In this document: piece after piece, positions 44,200 through 52,825 of the stretch
Layout: every line of letters starts with the position of its first letter
How positions within the stretch are numbered: the stretch's first letter is position 1
Source: Streptomyces noursei
GTDB lineage: Bacteria > Actinomycetota > Actinomycetes > Streptomycetales > Streptomycetaceae
Assembly: GCF_001646665.1 (NCBI RefSeq)
Contig: NZ_LWBU01000405.1
Span: forward strand, 161,772 to 225,771
Length of the DNA: 64,000 nt
Reading direction: 5' to 3'
The notes under the pieces: generated by a model
What the model saw: the letters and a program-made list of their open reading frames with translations, nothing else
What the model was told of the DNA's origin: nothing
Database searches by the model: none
Position numbers and translations under genes: made by a program

Positions 44200-44706
44200 T
44201 CAGACGACGACCGACTCCCGCGGCTCCCCGGCGGCGTAGCAACCGCTGGGGTGCATCGGCATGTCGGTGAGGCCCGGGAAGTAGACGTGCAGGCTGACGG
44301 CCGGTTCGAGTGAGTCGTTGACCACGTCGTGCGCGTATCCCGGTGCGAAGACGCGCTGCGCGCCGGCGGTGAGCAGACGCGCGCCCTTTTCCGTACGTTC
44401 CGTCAGTTCGCCCCCGAGGACGGTCAGTACGCCGGAGGACTCGCCGTGATCATGCATACCTGTGCCCTGACCGGGCACCCAGGACAGCAGCCAGACCTCA
44501 TATCCGGGTCCGGTGCGCAGCCGGTGGTACCAGCGGGTGGTGGCGTCGTACTCGACGAGGTGGGCCCACTGGGACCGGTCGGCCGCGATGGCGCGGGCCA
44601 GGCCGACGAACTCGGCCACGGTGGAGGGGTGCTCCTTGGCGGGCTGGAGAAGGTGCTGTACGGCGAGGATGTCGCCGGCGATCTGGAGGTCGCTGTCGCT
44701 GTTCAT
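44200..44706 (-). CDS. Cysteine dioxygenase (type I, cupin)
   Basis: A 168-residue cupin. It oxidises L-cysteine to cysteine sulfinate with O2. Iron ligands are in GTGMHDHGESSGVLTVLGGELTE (two His near 85-87) and PGYAHDVVNDS (third His near 123). The arginine-containing WYHRLRTGPGYEVWLLSW segment fits substrate carboxylate binding. A related thiol dioxygenase for another substrate cannot be excluded. Upstream on the same strand lies a Cys-rich leader ORF (44812-44919), which supports cysteine as the relevant metabolite. GAGGAA 12 bases before the ATG is a rather distant ribosome site. Confidence 0.88.
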   Translation of the reverse strand: MNSDSDLQIAGDILAVQHLLQPAKEHPSTVAEFVGLARAIAADRSQWAHLVEYDATTRWYHRLRTGPGYEVWLLSWVPGQGTGMHDHGESSGVLTVLGGELTERTEKGARLLTAGAQRVFAPGYAHDVVNDSLEPAVSLHVYFPGLTDMPMHPSGCYAAGEPRESVVV

Positions 44707-44811
44707 GGGCTGCGGGGGTTCCTCGAGAGAAACGGGTCCGGAAACCGGAAGCGGTACACGCGGGAAGGGCGGGAGACAGACGCTGGGGGAAGAGGCTGGA
44801 GCGCGGTGGCA

Positions 44812-44919
44812 TCAACAGCTGGAACAGCGACAGCAACAGCGACGGAGGGGCTGGGAAGCCCGGGCAGCGCGGAGGGACCCACGGGCGTGGGTCGCGAGGA
44901 GCGCTGTGGTCGCTGGCAT
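44812..44919 (-). CDS. Cys-rich leader peptide (uORF) of the cysteine dioxygenase gene
   Basis: A 35-codon ORF starts at ATG 44919 and stops with TGA at 44814-44812. It begins MPATTALLATHARG and ends RRCCCRCSSC before the stop, with five Cys codons in its last nine, including three in a row. It lies 105 bases before the cysteine dioxygenase start, directly behind a TTGACA promoter. The mRNA can form a GACCCACG-CC-CGTGGGTC hairpin inside the ORF (44876-44893), GGGCT-TCCC-AGCCC, and TCCGG-TTT-CCGGA between leader and gene. GUUCC within the Cys codons can pair with GGAAC at the gene's ribosome site. Cys-codon uORFs acting as attenuators are known in mycobacteria. The role here is inferred. Confidence 0.7.
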   Translation of the reverse strand: MPATTALLATHARGSLRAARASQPLRRCCCRCSSC

Positions 44920-44926
44920 GCAAACA

Positions 44927-44955
44927 AAGGTGACCGGCCGGATTCCGTATGTCAA
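44927..44955 (-). promoter_or_regulatory. Promoter for the leader peptide and cysteine dioxygenase
   Basis: On the minus strand TTGACA (44955-44950) is followed after exactly 17 bases by CACCTT (44932-44927). The leader ATG comes seven bases later. A start at the usual distance falls at the ATG, giving a leaderless uORF, which agrees with the lack of a Shine-Dalgarno sequence. Confidence 0.6.
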
Positions 44956-45280
44956 CCCAATGCCCGATTTGGCGGCAATGTTTCACCTCATCCGGTTACT
45001 CCGTCCGGAGAAAGGTTTGTGCTGTGGGAGGCCAGGACACATGCCGCAGCAACCACCGGCGCAAACGTCGTCGCAGTCCCGTGACCCGACTGTGATCCGG
45101 ATCGCTTCACCGGCCCGGCCGCAACAAGATCGAAGCGGCGGGCGTCCTCCCTTGAGGACGGCGGTGAAAGGGAGGGTGAGGGCGGGGCGGCGGCATGTGT
45201 CTCATTTTTGCTGATTTGAACACTTTCCGCATAGCCTTGGTTCCGCAGAGTGAATACCGGGCCCAATAGCAGATCCCGGC

Positions 45281-45310
45281 TTGACTGGCCCGGAGCACCG
45301 CACTTGTAAT
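45281..45310 (+). promoter_or_regulatory. Probable whiB promoter
   Basis: TTGACT (45281-45286) is followed by TTGTAAT (45304-45310) at a 17-18 base spacing, about 75 bases before whiB. GTGTC (45318-45322), the complement of the GACAC core bound by WhiA, follows shortly; its meaning is inferred. The upstream stretch 44956-45280 is less GC-rich than the rest of the window and shows no gene. Confidence 0.55.
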
Positions 45311-45386
45311 TTCACTCGTGTCGTTCGGCCGAAAAATTCGACAAACGGCGACGGCACGGGGACGCAAAGACCGACGAGGGGCGCAC

Positions 45387-45650
45387 ATGACCGAGTTGTT
45401 CCAGGAACTGCTGGTCGAGGACGCGGACGAGGAACTTGGCTGGCAGGAGCGCGCGTTGTGCGCCCAGACCGATCCTGAGTCCTTCTTCCCCGAGAAGGGC
45501 GGATCCACTCGCGAGGCAAAGAAGGTCTGCCTCGCGTGCGAAGTCCGTTCGGAATGCCTCGAATACGCGCTCGCCAACGACGAAAGATTCGGAATCTGGG
45601 GCGGGCTGTCGGAACGCGAACGCCGCCGTCTGAAAAAGGCCGCGGTCTGA
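45387..45650 (+). CDS. whiB: WhiB, iron-sulfur sporulation regulator
   Basis: An 87-residue Wbl protein, the length of S. coelicolor WhiB. Four cluster cysteines are visible: ALCAQTDPESFFPEKGG (Cys about 25) and KKVCLACEVRSECLEYALANDERFGIWGGLSERERRRLKKAA (Cys about 48, 51, 57). The G[I/V]WGG turn and basic C-terminal tail are intact. WhiB works with WhiA to start sporulation septation in aerial hyphae; mycobacterial WhiB2 is the orthologue. GAGGGG lies six bases before ATG 45387. An upstream in-frame start at 45318 is not supported. Confidence 0.95.
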   Translation: MTELFQELLVEDADEELGWQERALCAQTDPESFFPEKGGSTREAKKVCLACEVRSECLEYALANDERFGIWGGLSERERRRLKKAAV

Positions 45651-45859
45651 CGCTGCCGAGGCCACCGCCCCGGCTCCCCCGCGCGCCCTTCCCGTGCCGC
45701 GCCGCACGATCCGGCCCGGCACCGGCGTGTACCGGCCCGCCCGACCCGGGCGCGAGCCCCTGCCGTGCGGCCCGGACCGGGCGCCGGCCCCGCCGCCCCG
45801 CCCCAACCCACCCGGCACCGGCTCCCCCCCACGCCGCGGGGCTCCCCTCGCGCGCCCGG

Positions 45860-46340
45860 CCCGGGCGCGCTTCCGCCGTGCCGCCCGACGGGCCACGGGG
45901 CGCCGCCCCCGCCGGGCGCGGGGCTTCTCTCGTACCGCCCCGCCGGGCGTCGGCTTCCGCCGTGCCGCCCGACCGGTAGCGAGTTTCCGGCCTGCCCCGG
46001 ACCGGGTGCGGGGTTTCTCTGGTGCCGGCCCGCTGGGCTTCCCCGGTGCCGCCCCACGGGCCGCCAGGTGCCGCCGTGCCGCCCGACCGGTACCGAGCTT
46101 CTGGCCTGCCCGGGACCGGGCGCGAGTTCCTGCCCGGCCTGACCGGGCGGGGGCATCTCCCGTACCGTCCCGCTGGGGGCGTCGGCTTCCGCCGTGCCGC
46201 CGCACGGGCCGCGGGGCTTCCCCCGTGCCGCCCGTACTGGCGCGAGTTTCTGCCCTGCCCCCGACCGGGCGCGGGTGCGCCTCGTCGAGTCCCCGGCCGG
46301 GCACGGGTTTCGGCCGAGTCGCCCGACCGGGTGGCAATCC
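45860..46340 (+). repeat. Degenerate ~29-bp tandem repeat array (minisatellite) downstream of whiB
   Basis: About 16 head-to-tail units of 23-33 bases follow a loose consensus CCGGGCGCGGG-TTC-CCGTGCCGCCCGA. The core GTGCCGCCCGACCGG recurs near 45963 and 46079, exactly 116 bases apart, and GTGCCGCCGCACGGG at 46195 keeps the same 116-base spacing. The whole gap 45651-46698 (1,048 bases) contains no gene I can support. Long frames on both strands exist only because the repeat avoids stop codons. The right part (46341-46698) is GC-rich sequence, with remnants of the unit near 46495. Confidence 0.8.
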
Positions 46341-46698
46341 TCGTGAGGGGCCCGCCCACGGCGTGGGCCCGCGTCCTGCGGCCCGGCTGAGCGGCGGCTT
46401 CCGCCCGGTCGGGCGGTGATCCTCGGTTCCCGCGGGGTCGCCCTGACCGGTCGGGGCTCCTGTCGAACCGCGGCGCCGGGTGGCGGCCCCCGCCGGTGCC
46501 GCCCGACCGCGCGGGCGTGGCGGGCCCGCCGGGGCCGACCGGCCAAACCGTGCACACGCGTACGTAAAGAACGGGCCACCGTCCGCGCTCTGTCCACAGG
46601 CGGCGGAGCGGCGTCGTGCCAGCCATTAGTGTGGGCCTCCGTCCGAGAGCTCCGACGCCCCCCGCGGGCGACCCCCCGGCCGGAGGGCCCGTAACCCG

Positions 46699-49600
46699 AT
46701 GTCCGCCACAGCCGCGTTCACCCCCGCTTCCCCCACGCAGCAGCCCGAGTTCCCGCGGCACGTCGTCACCGCCGTGCTCGTGTCCCACGACGGCGCCCGG
46801 TGGCTGCCGGACGTCCTCGCCGGGCTGCTCAACCAGGAGCGCCCCGTGCAGAACGTCGTCGCCGCCGACACCGGCAGCGCCGACGACTCCGCGCGGCTGG
46901 TCACCGAGGCGATCGGCGACGACCGGGTGCTGCACCTCGCGCGGCGTACGGGCTTCGGCGCCGCCGTCGAGGAGGCCGCCCGCACCGCGCCCCGCCTCGG
47001 CCCCGAGGAGCTGCCCTACCTGAAGCGGCCCAGCGGCTGGGACCCGGTCAGCCGGACGTGGAACGACGACGCGTACGACATGCCGGACCTGCCGCACGGC
47101 GAGCTCGTCCAGTGGCTCTGGCTGCTCCACGACGACGCCGCACCCGAGCCCGGCGCCCTCGCCGAACTGCTCCGCGTCGCGGACGGCGACGAGCACGCGG
47201 CGATCATCGGGCCCAAGCTGCGCGGCTGGTACGACCGCAAGCAGCTCCTCGAAGTGGGCGTCTCCATCGCCAACAGCGGCCGCCGCTGGACCGGCCTCGA
47301 CCGGCGCGAGCAGGACCAGGGCCAGCACGACCAGGTCCGCTCCGTGCTGTCCGTCTCCAGCGCCGGGATGCTCGTCCGCCGCGACGTCTTCGAGCAGCTC
47401 GGCGGGTTCGACCGCCGCCTGCCCCTGATGCGTGACGATGTCGACCTGTGCTGGCGCGCCCACTCGGCCGGCCACCGCGTCCTCGTCGCCCCCGACGCCG
47501 TCCTGCGCCACGCCGAGGCCTCCGCGCGCGAGCGGCGCACCGTCGACTGCGCGGGCCGCTCCGTCGCCAGCCCCCACCGCGTCGACAAGGCGGGAGCCGT
47601 CTACACGCTCCTCGCCAACGCCCGCGGCATCGCCTTCCCCTGGGTCCTGCTCCGCCTCGTCGTCGGCACCCTCCTGCGGACGCTCGCCTACCTGGTGGGC
47701 AAGGCGCCCGGCCAGGCCGTCGACGAAGTGATGGGCCTGTTCGGCACGTTGCTGCGGCCCGAGCGGATCGTCGCGGCCCGCCGCCGCAGGAGCCGCAGGG
47801 AGGTCGACGCGTCCGAGCTGCGCCCGCTGTTCCCGCCGCCCGGCGCCACCGTGCGCGTCACCGTCGAACAGGTGATGTCCGACTTCGGCGGCTCGGACGC
47901 CGATTCGGGCGGCTCCCGGCACGGCGCCGTCGAGTCGGGCCCCGGTGGCGACGACGCCGACTACCTGGAGATCGAGCAGTTCGCCCGCCTGAAGAAGATC
48001 GCCCGCAGGCCCGGCCCCGTCCTCTTCGCGCTGCTGCTGGTCGCGTCGCTGGTCGCGTGCCGCGGTCTGTTCGGCGGCGGGTCCCTCGCGGGCGGCGCGC
48101 TGCTGCCCGTTCCCGACGCGGTCGGCGACCTGTGGAGCCGGTACGCCGACGCCTGGCACCCGCTCGGCACCGGCGGCACGCAGACCGCCCCGCCCTACCT
48201 CGCGCTCCTCGCCGCCCTGTCCGGCGTGTTCCTCGGCTCCACCGGGCTGGCGCTCACCGTGCTGCTGGTCTGCTCGGTGCCGCTGGCCGGCGTCACCGCG
48301 TACTTCGCCTCCCGCTCCCTCGTCCAGTCCCGCCTGCTGCGCGCCTGGGGAGCCGTCGCCTACGCCTTCCTGCCCGCCGCGACCGGCGCCCTCGCGACCG
48401 GACGGATCGGCACCGCCGTCCTCGCGGTCCTGCTGCCGCTGATCGCCCGTGCCGCCGTCGCGGCGCACGGACTGCGCGGCCAGGACCGCGGGAGCTGGCG
48501 CGCCACCTGGGCGTACGCCTTCCTGCTCACCTTCACCATGGCGTTCACGCCCGTCGTCTGGCCGCTCGCGGTCGTCCTCGGGCTGGCCGTGCTTGCCCTG
48601 CGGCGCGACGACCTCGTCGCGTACGGGCTGCGGTTCCTGGCGGCCGTCGGCACACCGCTGCTGCTGCTCGCGCCCTGGTCGCTGTCCCTGCTGAGCGACC
48701 CGTCCGCCCTCCTGAGGGAGGCCGGGATGGAGTTCCGTACGGGGGCGGCGTCCCCGCTCGACCTGCTCGGCGCCTCGCCGGGCGGGCCGAGGACCGTCGG
48801 CGGCCTGGTCCTGATCGGCCTGGTCCTGGCGGCGCTCGCCGCCCTGCTGCGCGCCGAGCGGCAGTTCGCGATCCGGACGGCCTGGGTCACGGCGGTGGCC
48901 GCGCTCGTCCTCGCGGTGCTCGTGAACGGTTCCGGGGGCGGGTCCGGCTGGGCCGGGCCGGCCACGCTCGTGTACGGCGCCGCGCTGCTGGCCGCCGGCA
49001 TGCTCGGCGCGGAGGGCGGCCGGACCCGCGTCGCCTCGCAGAGCTTCGGCTGGCGCCAGCCCGTCGCCGTGCTGATCGCGCTGGCCGCCGCCGCCGGCCC
49101 GCTGGTCTCCGCGGCGAGCTGGATGATCGGCGGCGCCGGCGGGCCGCTGGAGCGGCGCGACCCGGTGCAGGTGCCCGCCTTCGTGGCGGCGGAGAGCGAC
49201 ACCCGCGACCAGCCGCGCACCCTGGTCCTGGGCGGCACCTCGACGGCCGAGGTCCCGTACACGCTGGTCCGCGGTTCCGGGGCCCGTCTCGGCGACGCCG
49301 AACTGACCGCGGCCGGCGGCGGCGACCCCCGCCTCGACGAGGTCGTCGCCCACCTGGTCGCCGGCTCCGGCGCGGACCAGACCGCCGAGCTGAGCGGCTT
49401 CGCGATCCGGTACGTCCTGGTGAGGGACGGGTCACCGCGCCAGATGAGCCGCGTCCTGGACGCCACGCCGGGGCTCACCCGGCTCAGCCGGCTGGACGGC
49501 AGCGCCCTGTGGCGGGTCGACCGCCAGGTCGCGCGCGCCACCATCGTCCCGGGCGGCGACGGCAAGGGCGAGCGGCTGCCGGTCGCCGCCGGCCCGGTCG

Positions 49601-50403
49601 AGGCGCACACCGACATCCCGTCCGGCGGCCCCGGCCGCGTCCTGCGCATCGCGGACCGCGCGGACGAGGGCTGGCAGGCCACGATCGACGGCAAGCCCCT
49701 GAAGAAGACGGTCGTCGACGGCTGGGCGCAGGGCTTCGAGCTGCCCGCCGGGGGCGGACGCCTGGACCTGACCCACGAGGACACCTTCGGCCACACCGCC
49801 TGGGTCTGGACCCAGTGCTTCCTGGCCCTGGTCCTCCTGGTGCTCGCCCTGCCGGGGCGGCGCAGGGACGTGGACGACGACCTCCCGGACGAGGAGCAGC
49901 CCGCCGTGACCGCCGAGGACCTGGCCGGCGACGGCCGGCGGGCCCGCAGGCTGCGGGCGGCCGCCGCCGAGGCCGAGGCCGCGGGGACGGACGGTGCCCC
50001 GGAACCGGAGCCCGCCCCCGCGCCCGTACCGGACGCCGATCCGTACGCGGCGCAGGGCGTGCCGCAGCAGCCGTCCTACGGCGACTGGGACGGCGGCGGT
50101 TCGTACGCGGCCCACCCGGCCGACGGGCAGCAGTACCCGGCGGACGGCTACCAGCAGTACCCCGAGGAGCAGCAGCAGTACGCGCCCTACGGCCAGTACC
50201 CGCAGCAGACCTACGAACAGCAGCCCTATGAGCAGGGCCAGTACGAGCAGGGCCAGTACGAGCAGGGCCGGTACGAGCAGTACGACCAGTACGCGCAGGG
50301 CCCGTACGACGGGCAGTACCCGCCCGGCCCGTACGAGCAGCAGCAGGCCTACGGCTACGAGTACGACAACGAGCAGCGTCCCGACGGGAGCAGCAACCAG
50401 TGA
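46699..50403 (+). CDS. Large membrane glycosyltransferase (GT2) with Tyr/Gln-rich tail
   Basis: A 1,234-residue protein. The N-terminal GT2 domain (about 20-290) shows VTAVLVSHDGARWLPDVLAGLLNQ, VVAADTGSADDSARL, WLLHDDAAPEPGALAEL (DxD) and GGFDRRLPLMRDDVDLCWRAHSAGHRV (acceptor-site Asp). About 10-12 membrane helices follow between about 310 and 810. An extracellular region (about 830-1045) comes next, with ATIVPGGDGKGERLPV and ADRADEGWQATIDGKPLKK, then one helix. The C-terminal tail from about 1085 is disordered, with repeats of YEQGQ. It probably builds or exports an envelope glycan; substrates are unknown. It is coupled to the DUF5719 gene by a GTGA overlap. Confidence 0.88.
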   Translation: MSATAAFTPASPTQQPEFPRHVVTAVLVSHDGARWLPDVLAGLLNQERPVQNVVAADTGSADDSARLVTEAIGDDRVLHLARRTGFGAAVEEAARTAPRLGPEELPYLKRPSGWDPVSRTWNDDAYDMPDLPHGELVQWLWLLHDDAAPEPGALAELLRVADGDEHAAIIGPKLRGWYDRKQLLEVGVSIANSGRRWTGLDRREQDQGQHDQVRSVLSVSSAGMLVRRDVFEQLGGFDRRLPLMRDDVDLCWRAHSAGHRVLVAPDAVLRHAEASARERRTVDCAGRSVASPHRVDKAGAVYTLLANARGIAFPWVLLRLVVGTLLRTLAYLVGKAPGQAVDEVMGLFGTLLRPERIVAARRRRSRREVDASELRPLFPPPGATVRVTVEQVMSDFGGSDADSGGSRHGAVESGPGGDDADYLEIEQFARLKKIARRPGPVLFALLLVASLVACRGLFGGGSLAGGALLPVPDAVGDLWSRYADAWHPLGTGGTQTAPPYLALLAALSGVFLGSTGLALTVLLVCSVPLAGVTAYFASRSLVQSRLLRAWGAVAYAFLPAATGALATGRIGTAVLAVLLPLIARAAVAAHGLRGQDRGSWRATWAYAFLLTFTMAFTPVVWPLAVVLGLAVLALRRDDLVAYGLRFLAAVGTPLLLLAPWSLSLLSDPSALLREAGMEFRTGAASPLDLLGASPGGPRTVGGLVLIGLVLAALAALLRAERQFAIRTAWVTAVAALVLAVLVNGSGGGSGWAGPATLVYGAALLAAGMLGAEGGRTRVASQSFGWRQPVAVLIALAAAAGPLVSAASWMIGGAGGPLERRDPVQVPAFVAAESDTRDQPRTLVLGGTSTAEVPYTLVRGSGARLGDAELTAAGGGDPRLDEVVAHLVAGSGADQTAELSGFAIRYVLVRDGSPRQMSRVLDATPGLTRLSRLDGSALWRVDRQVARATIVPGGDGKGERLPVAAGPVEAHTDIPSGGPGRVLRIADRADEGWQATIDGKPLKKTVVDGWAQGFELPAGGGRLDLTHEDTFGHTAWVWTQCFLALVLLVLALPGRRRDVDDDLPDEEQPAVTAEDLAGDGRRARRLRAAAAEAEAAGTDGAPEPEPAPAPVPDADPYAAQGVPQQPSYGDWDGGGSYAAHPADGQQYPADGYQQYPEEQQQYAPYGQYPQQTYEQQPYEQGQYEQGQYEQGRYEQYDQYAQGPYDGQYPPGPYEQQQAYGYEYDNEQRPDGSSNQ

Positions 50404-51947
50404 ACCGCGCCACCCTCTCCCTCGCCGCGGCCGTCACCGCGCTCGCCGCGGTCACCGGCTTCGCCGCCCTGACCACGCCCGGGGCCGACTCCGGGACGGC
50501 GGCGGCCGCGAAGGCCCCCACGCGGCTCCCGGTCGAACGCTCCAGCCTGCTCTGCCCGGCACCGAGCAACTCCGAGGTCGCCGAGACCGTGTACACCTCC
50601 TTCACCCCGGCGGGCGGCGCACGGGGCGCCGGCACGGGCACGGGTGAGGCCGGCCGGGCGGAGCTCAAGCCGTCCGCCGCGACCTCCGACGCGACGACGG
50701 CCGACCCCGGGAAGGCGAACACGCCGAAGAAGGCCCCGGCCGCCGACAAGCCCGTGCTCACGCTCACCCAGCCCGGCAGGCCGGTCTCCGCCGAGGCCGA
50801 CGGCGGCGACGCCCCCGCCCTGGTCGGAGCCGCCTCCGGCCGGCTCGCGCCCGGCTGGACCACCCAGCAGACCACCAAGGTCCCGGCGGGCGGCGGGCGC
50901 GGGATGCTCGGTGTCAGCTGCACCGCACCGGACACGGACTTCTGGTTCCCCGGCGCCTCGACGGTCGCCCAGCGCGCCGACTACGTCCACCTGACCAACC
51001 CCGACGACACCGCCACGGTCGTCGACATCGAGCTGTTCGGGCCGGGCGGCGCCCTGAAGTCGCAGGTCACCGACGGTGTCACGGTCCCCGCCCGGTCCGA
51101 CGTGCCGGTCCTGCTGTCCACGCTGACGGCCGACCCGGCCGCCGAGGACGTCACCGTCCACGTCACCACCCGCAGCGGGCGGGTCGGGGCGGTGGTGCGC
51201 TCCGCCGACGAGAAGCTCGGCAGCGACTGGCTGGCCGCGTCCGCCGACCCGGCCGGGTCGCTGGTGCTGCCCGGCATCCCGGCGGACGCCACGTCCGTAC
51301 GGCTGGTGGCGTACGCGCCGGGCGAGGACGACGCCGAGCTGAGCATCCGGCTGGCCGGCCCGACGGGCACGATCACCCCGGCCGCGGCCGAGAGCCTGCA
51401 CGTCAAGTCCGGGATGACCGCGGCCGTCGACCTCCAGGACGTCACGCGCGGCGAGGCCGGGTCGCTGCTGCTCACGCCGCTGCGGAAGGGGCGTGCGACC
51501 CCGGTGGTCGCCGCGCTGCGGGTGGTGCGCGGCAAGGGCGACGACCAGGAGGTGGCGTTCATCCCGGCGACCGGGCCGGTGGGGGAGCGGGCGACCGTGG
51601 CGGACAACCGGGCCAAGGGCACCACCCTGTCGCTGACGGCACCCGCCGAGGGCGCGGAGGTGAAGGTCACGGCGTCGGCCGGCACGGAGGGCGGGACGCC
51701 GGCGACCACGACGTACAAGATCAAGAGCGGTACGACCCTGGCGGTCACCCCGCCGGTGCCGGCCGGGTTGAAGGGCTCGTACGCCCTGACCGTGGAGACG
51801 GTCTCGGGCGGTCCGGTGCACGCGGCGCGCACGCTGGCCGAGCCGGACGACGGCCTGCCGATGTTCACCGTGCAGACGCTGGCCGACGACCGGGGCACGG
51901 TGGAGGTCCCGGTGGCGGGACAGGACCTGTCCGTCCTGGACGACTAG
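50400..51947 (+). CDS. DUF5719-family secreted protein
   Basis: A 515-residue protein with an N-terminal signal or anchor (RATLSLAAAVTALAAVTGFAAL) and a Thr/Ala/Pro-rich region up to about 160. A beta-rich body follows (SCTAPDTDFWFPGASTVAQRADYVHLTNPDDTATVVDIELFGPGG, about 178-222, and later SVRLVAYAPGEDDAELSIRL). I assign DUF5719 from its conserved pairing with the large GT2 gene. The GTG overlaps the GT2 stop (GTGA), so the products are made together and may act together outside the membrane. The function is unknown. An imperfect ~35-bp direct repeat lies in the gap behind it (about 51970-52065). Confidence 0.75.
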   Translation: MNRATLSLAAAVTALAAVTGFAALTTPGADSGTAAAAKAPTRLPVERSSLLCPAPSNSEVAETVYTSFTPAGGARGAGTGTGEAGRAELKPSAATSDATTADPGKANTPKKAPAADKPVLTLTQPGRPVSAEADGGDAPALVGAASGRLAPGWTTQQTTKVPAGGGRGMLGVSCTAPDTDFWFPGASTVAQRADYVHLTNPDDTATVVDIELFGPGGALKSQVTDGVTVPARSDVPVLLSTLTADPAAEDVTVHVTTRSGRVGAVVRSADEKLGSDWLAASADPAGSLVLPGIPADATSVRLVAYAPGEDDAELSIRLAGPTGTITPAAAESLHVKSGMTAAVDLQDVTRGEAGSLLLTPLRKGRATPVVAALRVVRGKGDDQEVAFIPATGPVGERATVADNRAKGTTLSLTAPAEGAEVKVTASAGTEGGTPATTTYKIKSGTTLAVTPPVPAGLKGSYALTVETVSGGPVHAARTLAEPDDGLPMFTVQTLADDRGTVEVPVAGQDLSVLDD

Positions 51948-52075
51948 CCACCCCGGCACCGCGGGCCCGGGACCCGGCCGTACCGGCTGGTCCCTGCCTC
52001 GGTCCCCGGCCCGGCGGCGCCTGGTCCCGGCCCTACCGGCTGGACCCTGCCCCGGTCGCTGGTCCGCTCTGCGCG

Positions 52076-52504
52076 CTAGTCCTGGCCGTACCGGGGGTCG
52101 ACCGATTCCGGCGACTGCCCGAGCAGCTCGGCGACCTGCTCGACCACCACCTCGTGGACGAGCAGGGCCCGCTCGTCCCGGCTCTTGGCGCGCAGCTCCA
52201 CCGGCCGCCGGTAGACGACGATCCGCGCGGGCCGGTCCCGCCCGGCCGGCACCGAGACGCCGAGCGGCACGGTTTCCTCGGGGGCCACCGGCACCTCCAG
52301 GACCAGGAAGTCGACGTCGGCCAGCTGGGGCCAGCGGCGCTCCAGCCGCTCCACCGAGTCCTGGACCAGATCGCGGAAGGTGTCGGCACGGCTGGCGGAG
52401 AGCGGTACCTGCGGCGGGGCGACGGGTCCGCGCATGCCGCGGCCGTGGCGGTCTCGGCGGCGCGGCCGGGGCTCGGCCGGGCGGGGCGGTACGGGACTGT
52501 CCAT
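52076..52504 (-). CDS. Metallopeptidase-like (zincin_1) protein with altered HExxH site
   Basis: A 142-residue protein. The N-terminal 40 residues are Pro/Arg-rich. The domain has FRDLVQDSVERLERRWPQLADVDFLVLEVPV, ARIVVYRRPVELRA and RALLVHEVVVEQVAELLG. The family, whose mycobacterial member sits beside whiB2 and DUF3499, is called metallopeptidase after an HExxH motif. Here the segment reads HEVVVEQ, so the second zinc-binding His is missing and activity is doubtful. A TACCCT hexamer ends nine bases before ATG 52504, suggesting a near-leaderless mRNA. The divergent gap to 52825 holds no other gene. Confidence 0.8.
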   Translation of the reverse strand: MDSPVPPRPAEPRPRRRDRHGRGMRGPVAPPQVPLSASRADTFRDLVQDSVERLERRWPQLADVDFLVLEVPVAPEETVPLGVSVPAGRDRPARIVVYRRPVELRAKSRDERALLVHEVVVEQVAELLGQSPESVDPRYGQD

Positions 52505-52811
52505 CACTGAGGCAGGGTAGCTCTCCCCGGCGGACGGCGATCGTGCCGCGCGCCGGGCCCGCGCCATGTCGCCGATTGCGCGATCCGGCCCCACTTGGGC
52601 GCGCTTCGGCGTGGCTGCCCGATCGGTTGGTCCGTCAGGAATGACCGGATTCGTTCGGGGTCATGTTCGGCCCGCCGACCGCCGGAACCCCGGCCCGACG
52701 CCTTCCGCGCAGGTCAGCCGAGCGTTTCCGGAGGCCCCTGTGCGCGACGTCACACCGCGACACGGGCGAGTGACCTGGTGGAGAGTCGTCGCGGCCCGCT
52801 CAAGAGTGCGG

Positions 52812-52817
52812 TACCGT
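52812..52817 (+). promoter_or_regulatory. -10 element TACCGT, probable leaderless DUF3499 transcript
   Basis: TACCGT is eight bases before the GTG start at 52826 and no Shine-Dalgarno sequence is present. Confidence 0.4.
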
Positions 52818-52825
52818 CCAACGTC

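Noticed and set aside
44703..44927. A 74-codon minus-strand frame starting TTG 44927 upstream of the cysteine dioxygenase
   Set aside because: It overlaps the Cys leader in another frame, has no ribosome site, and its Pro/Ser/Val composition looks like background.
45860..46340. CRISPR array behind whiB
   Set aside because: Units are 23-33 bases, degenerate and directly adjacent, with no conserved repeat separated by unique spacers and no cas genes.
45202..49353. A 1,383-codon open frame on the minus strand
   Set aside because: It runs antisense to the GT2 gene and through the whiB-downstream minisatellite. The high GC content and stop-free repeat unit explain it; the product is a low-complexity Arg/Gly/Ala sequence with no domain.
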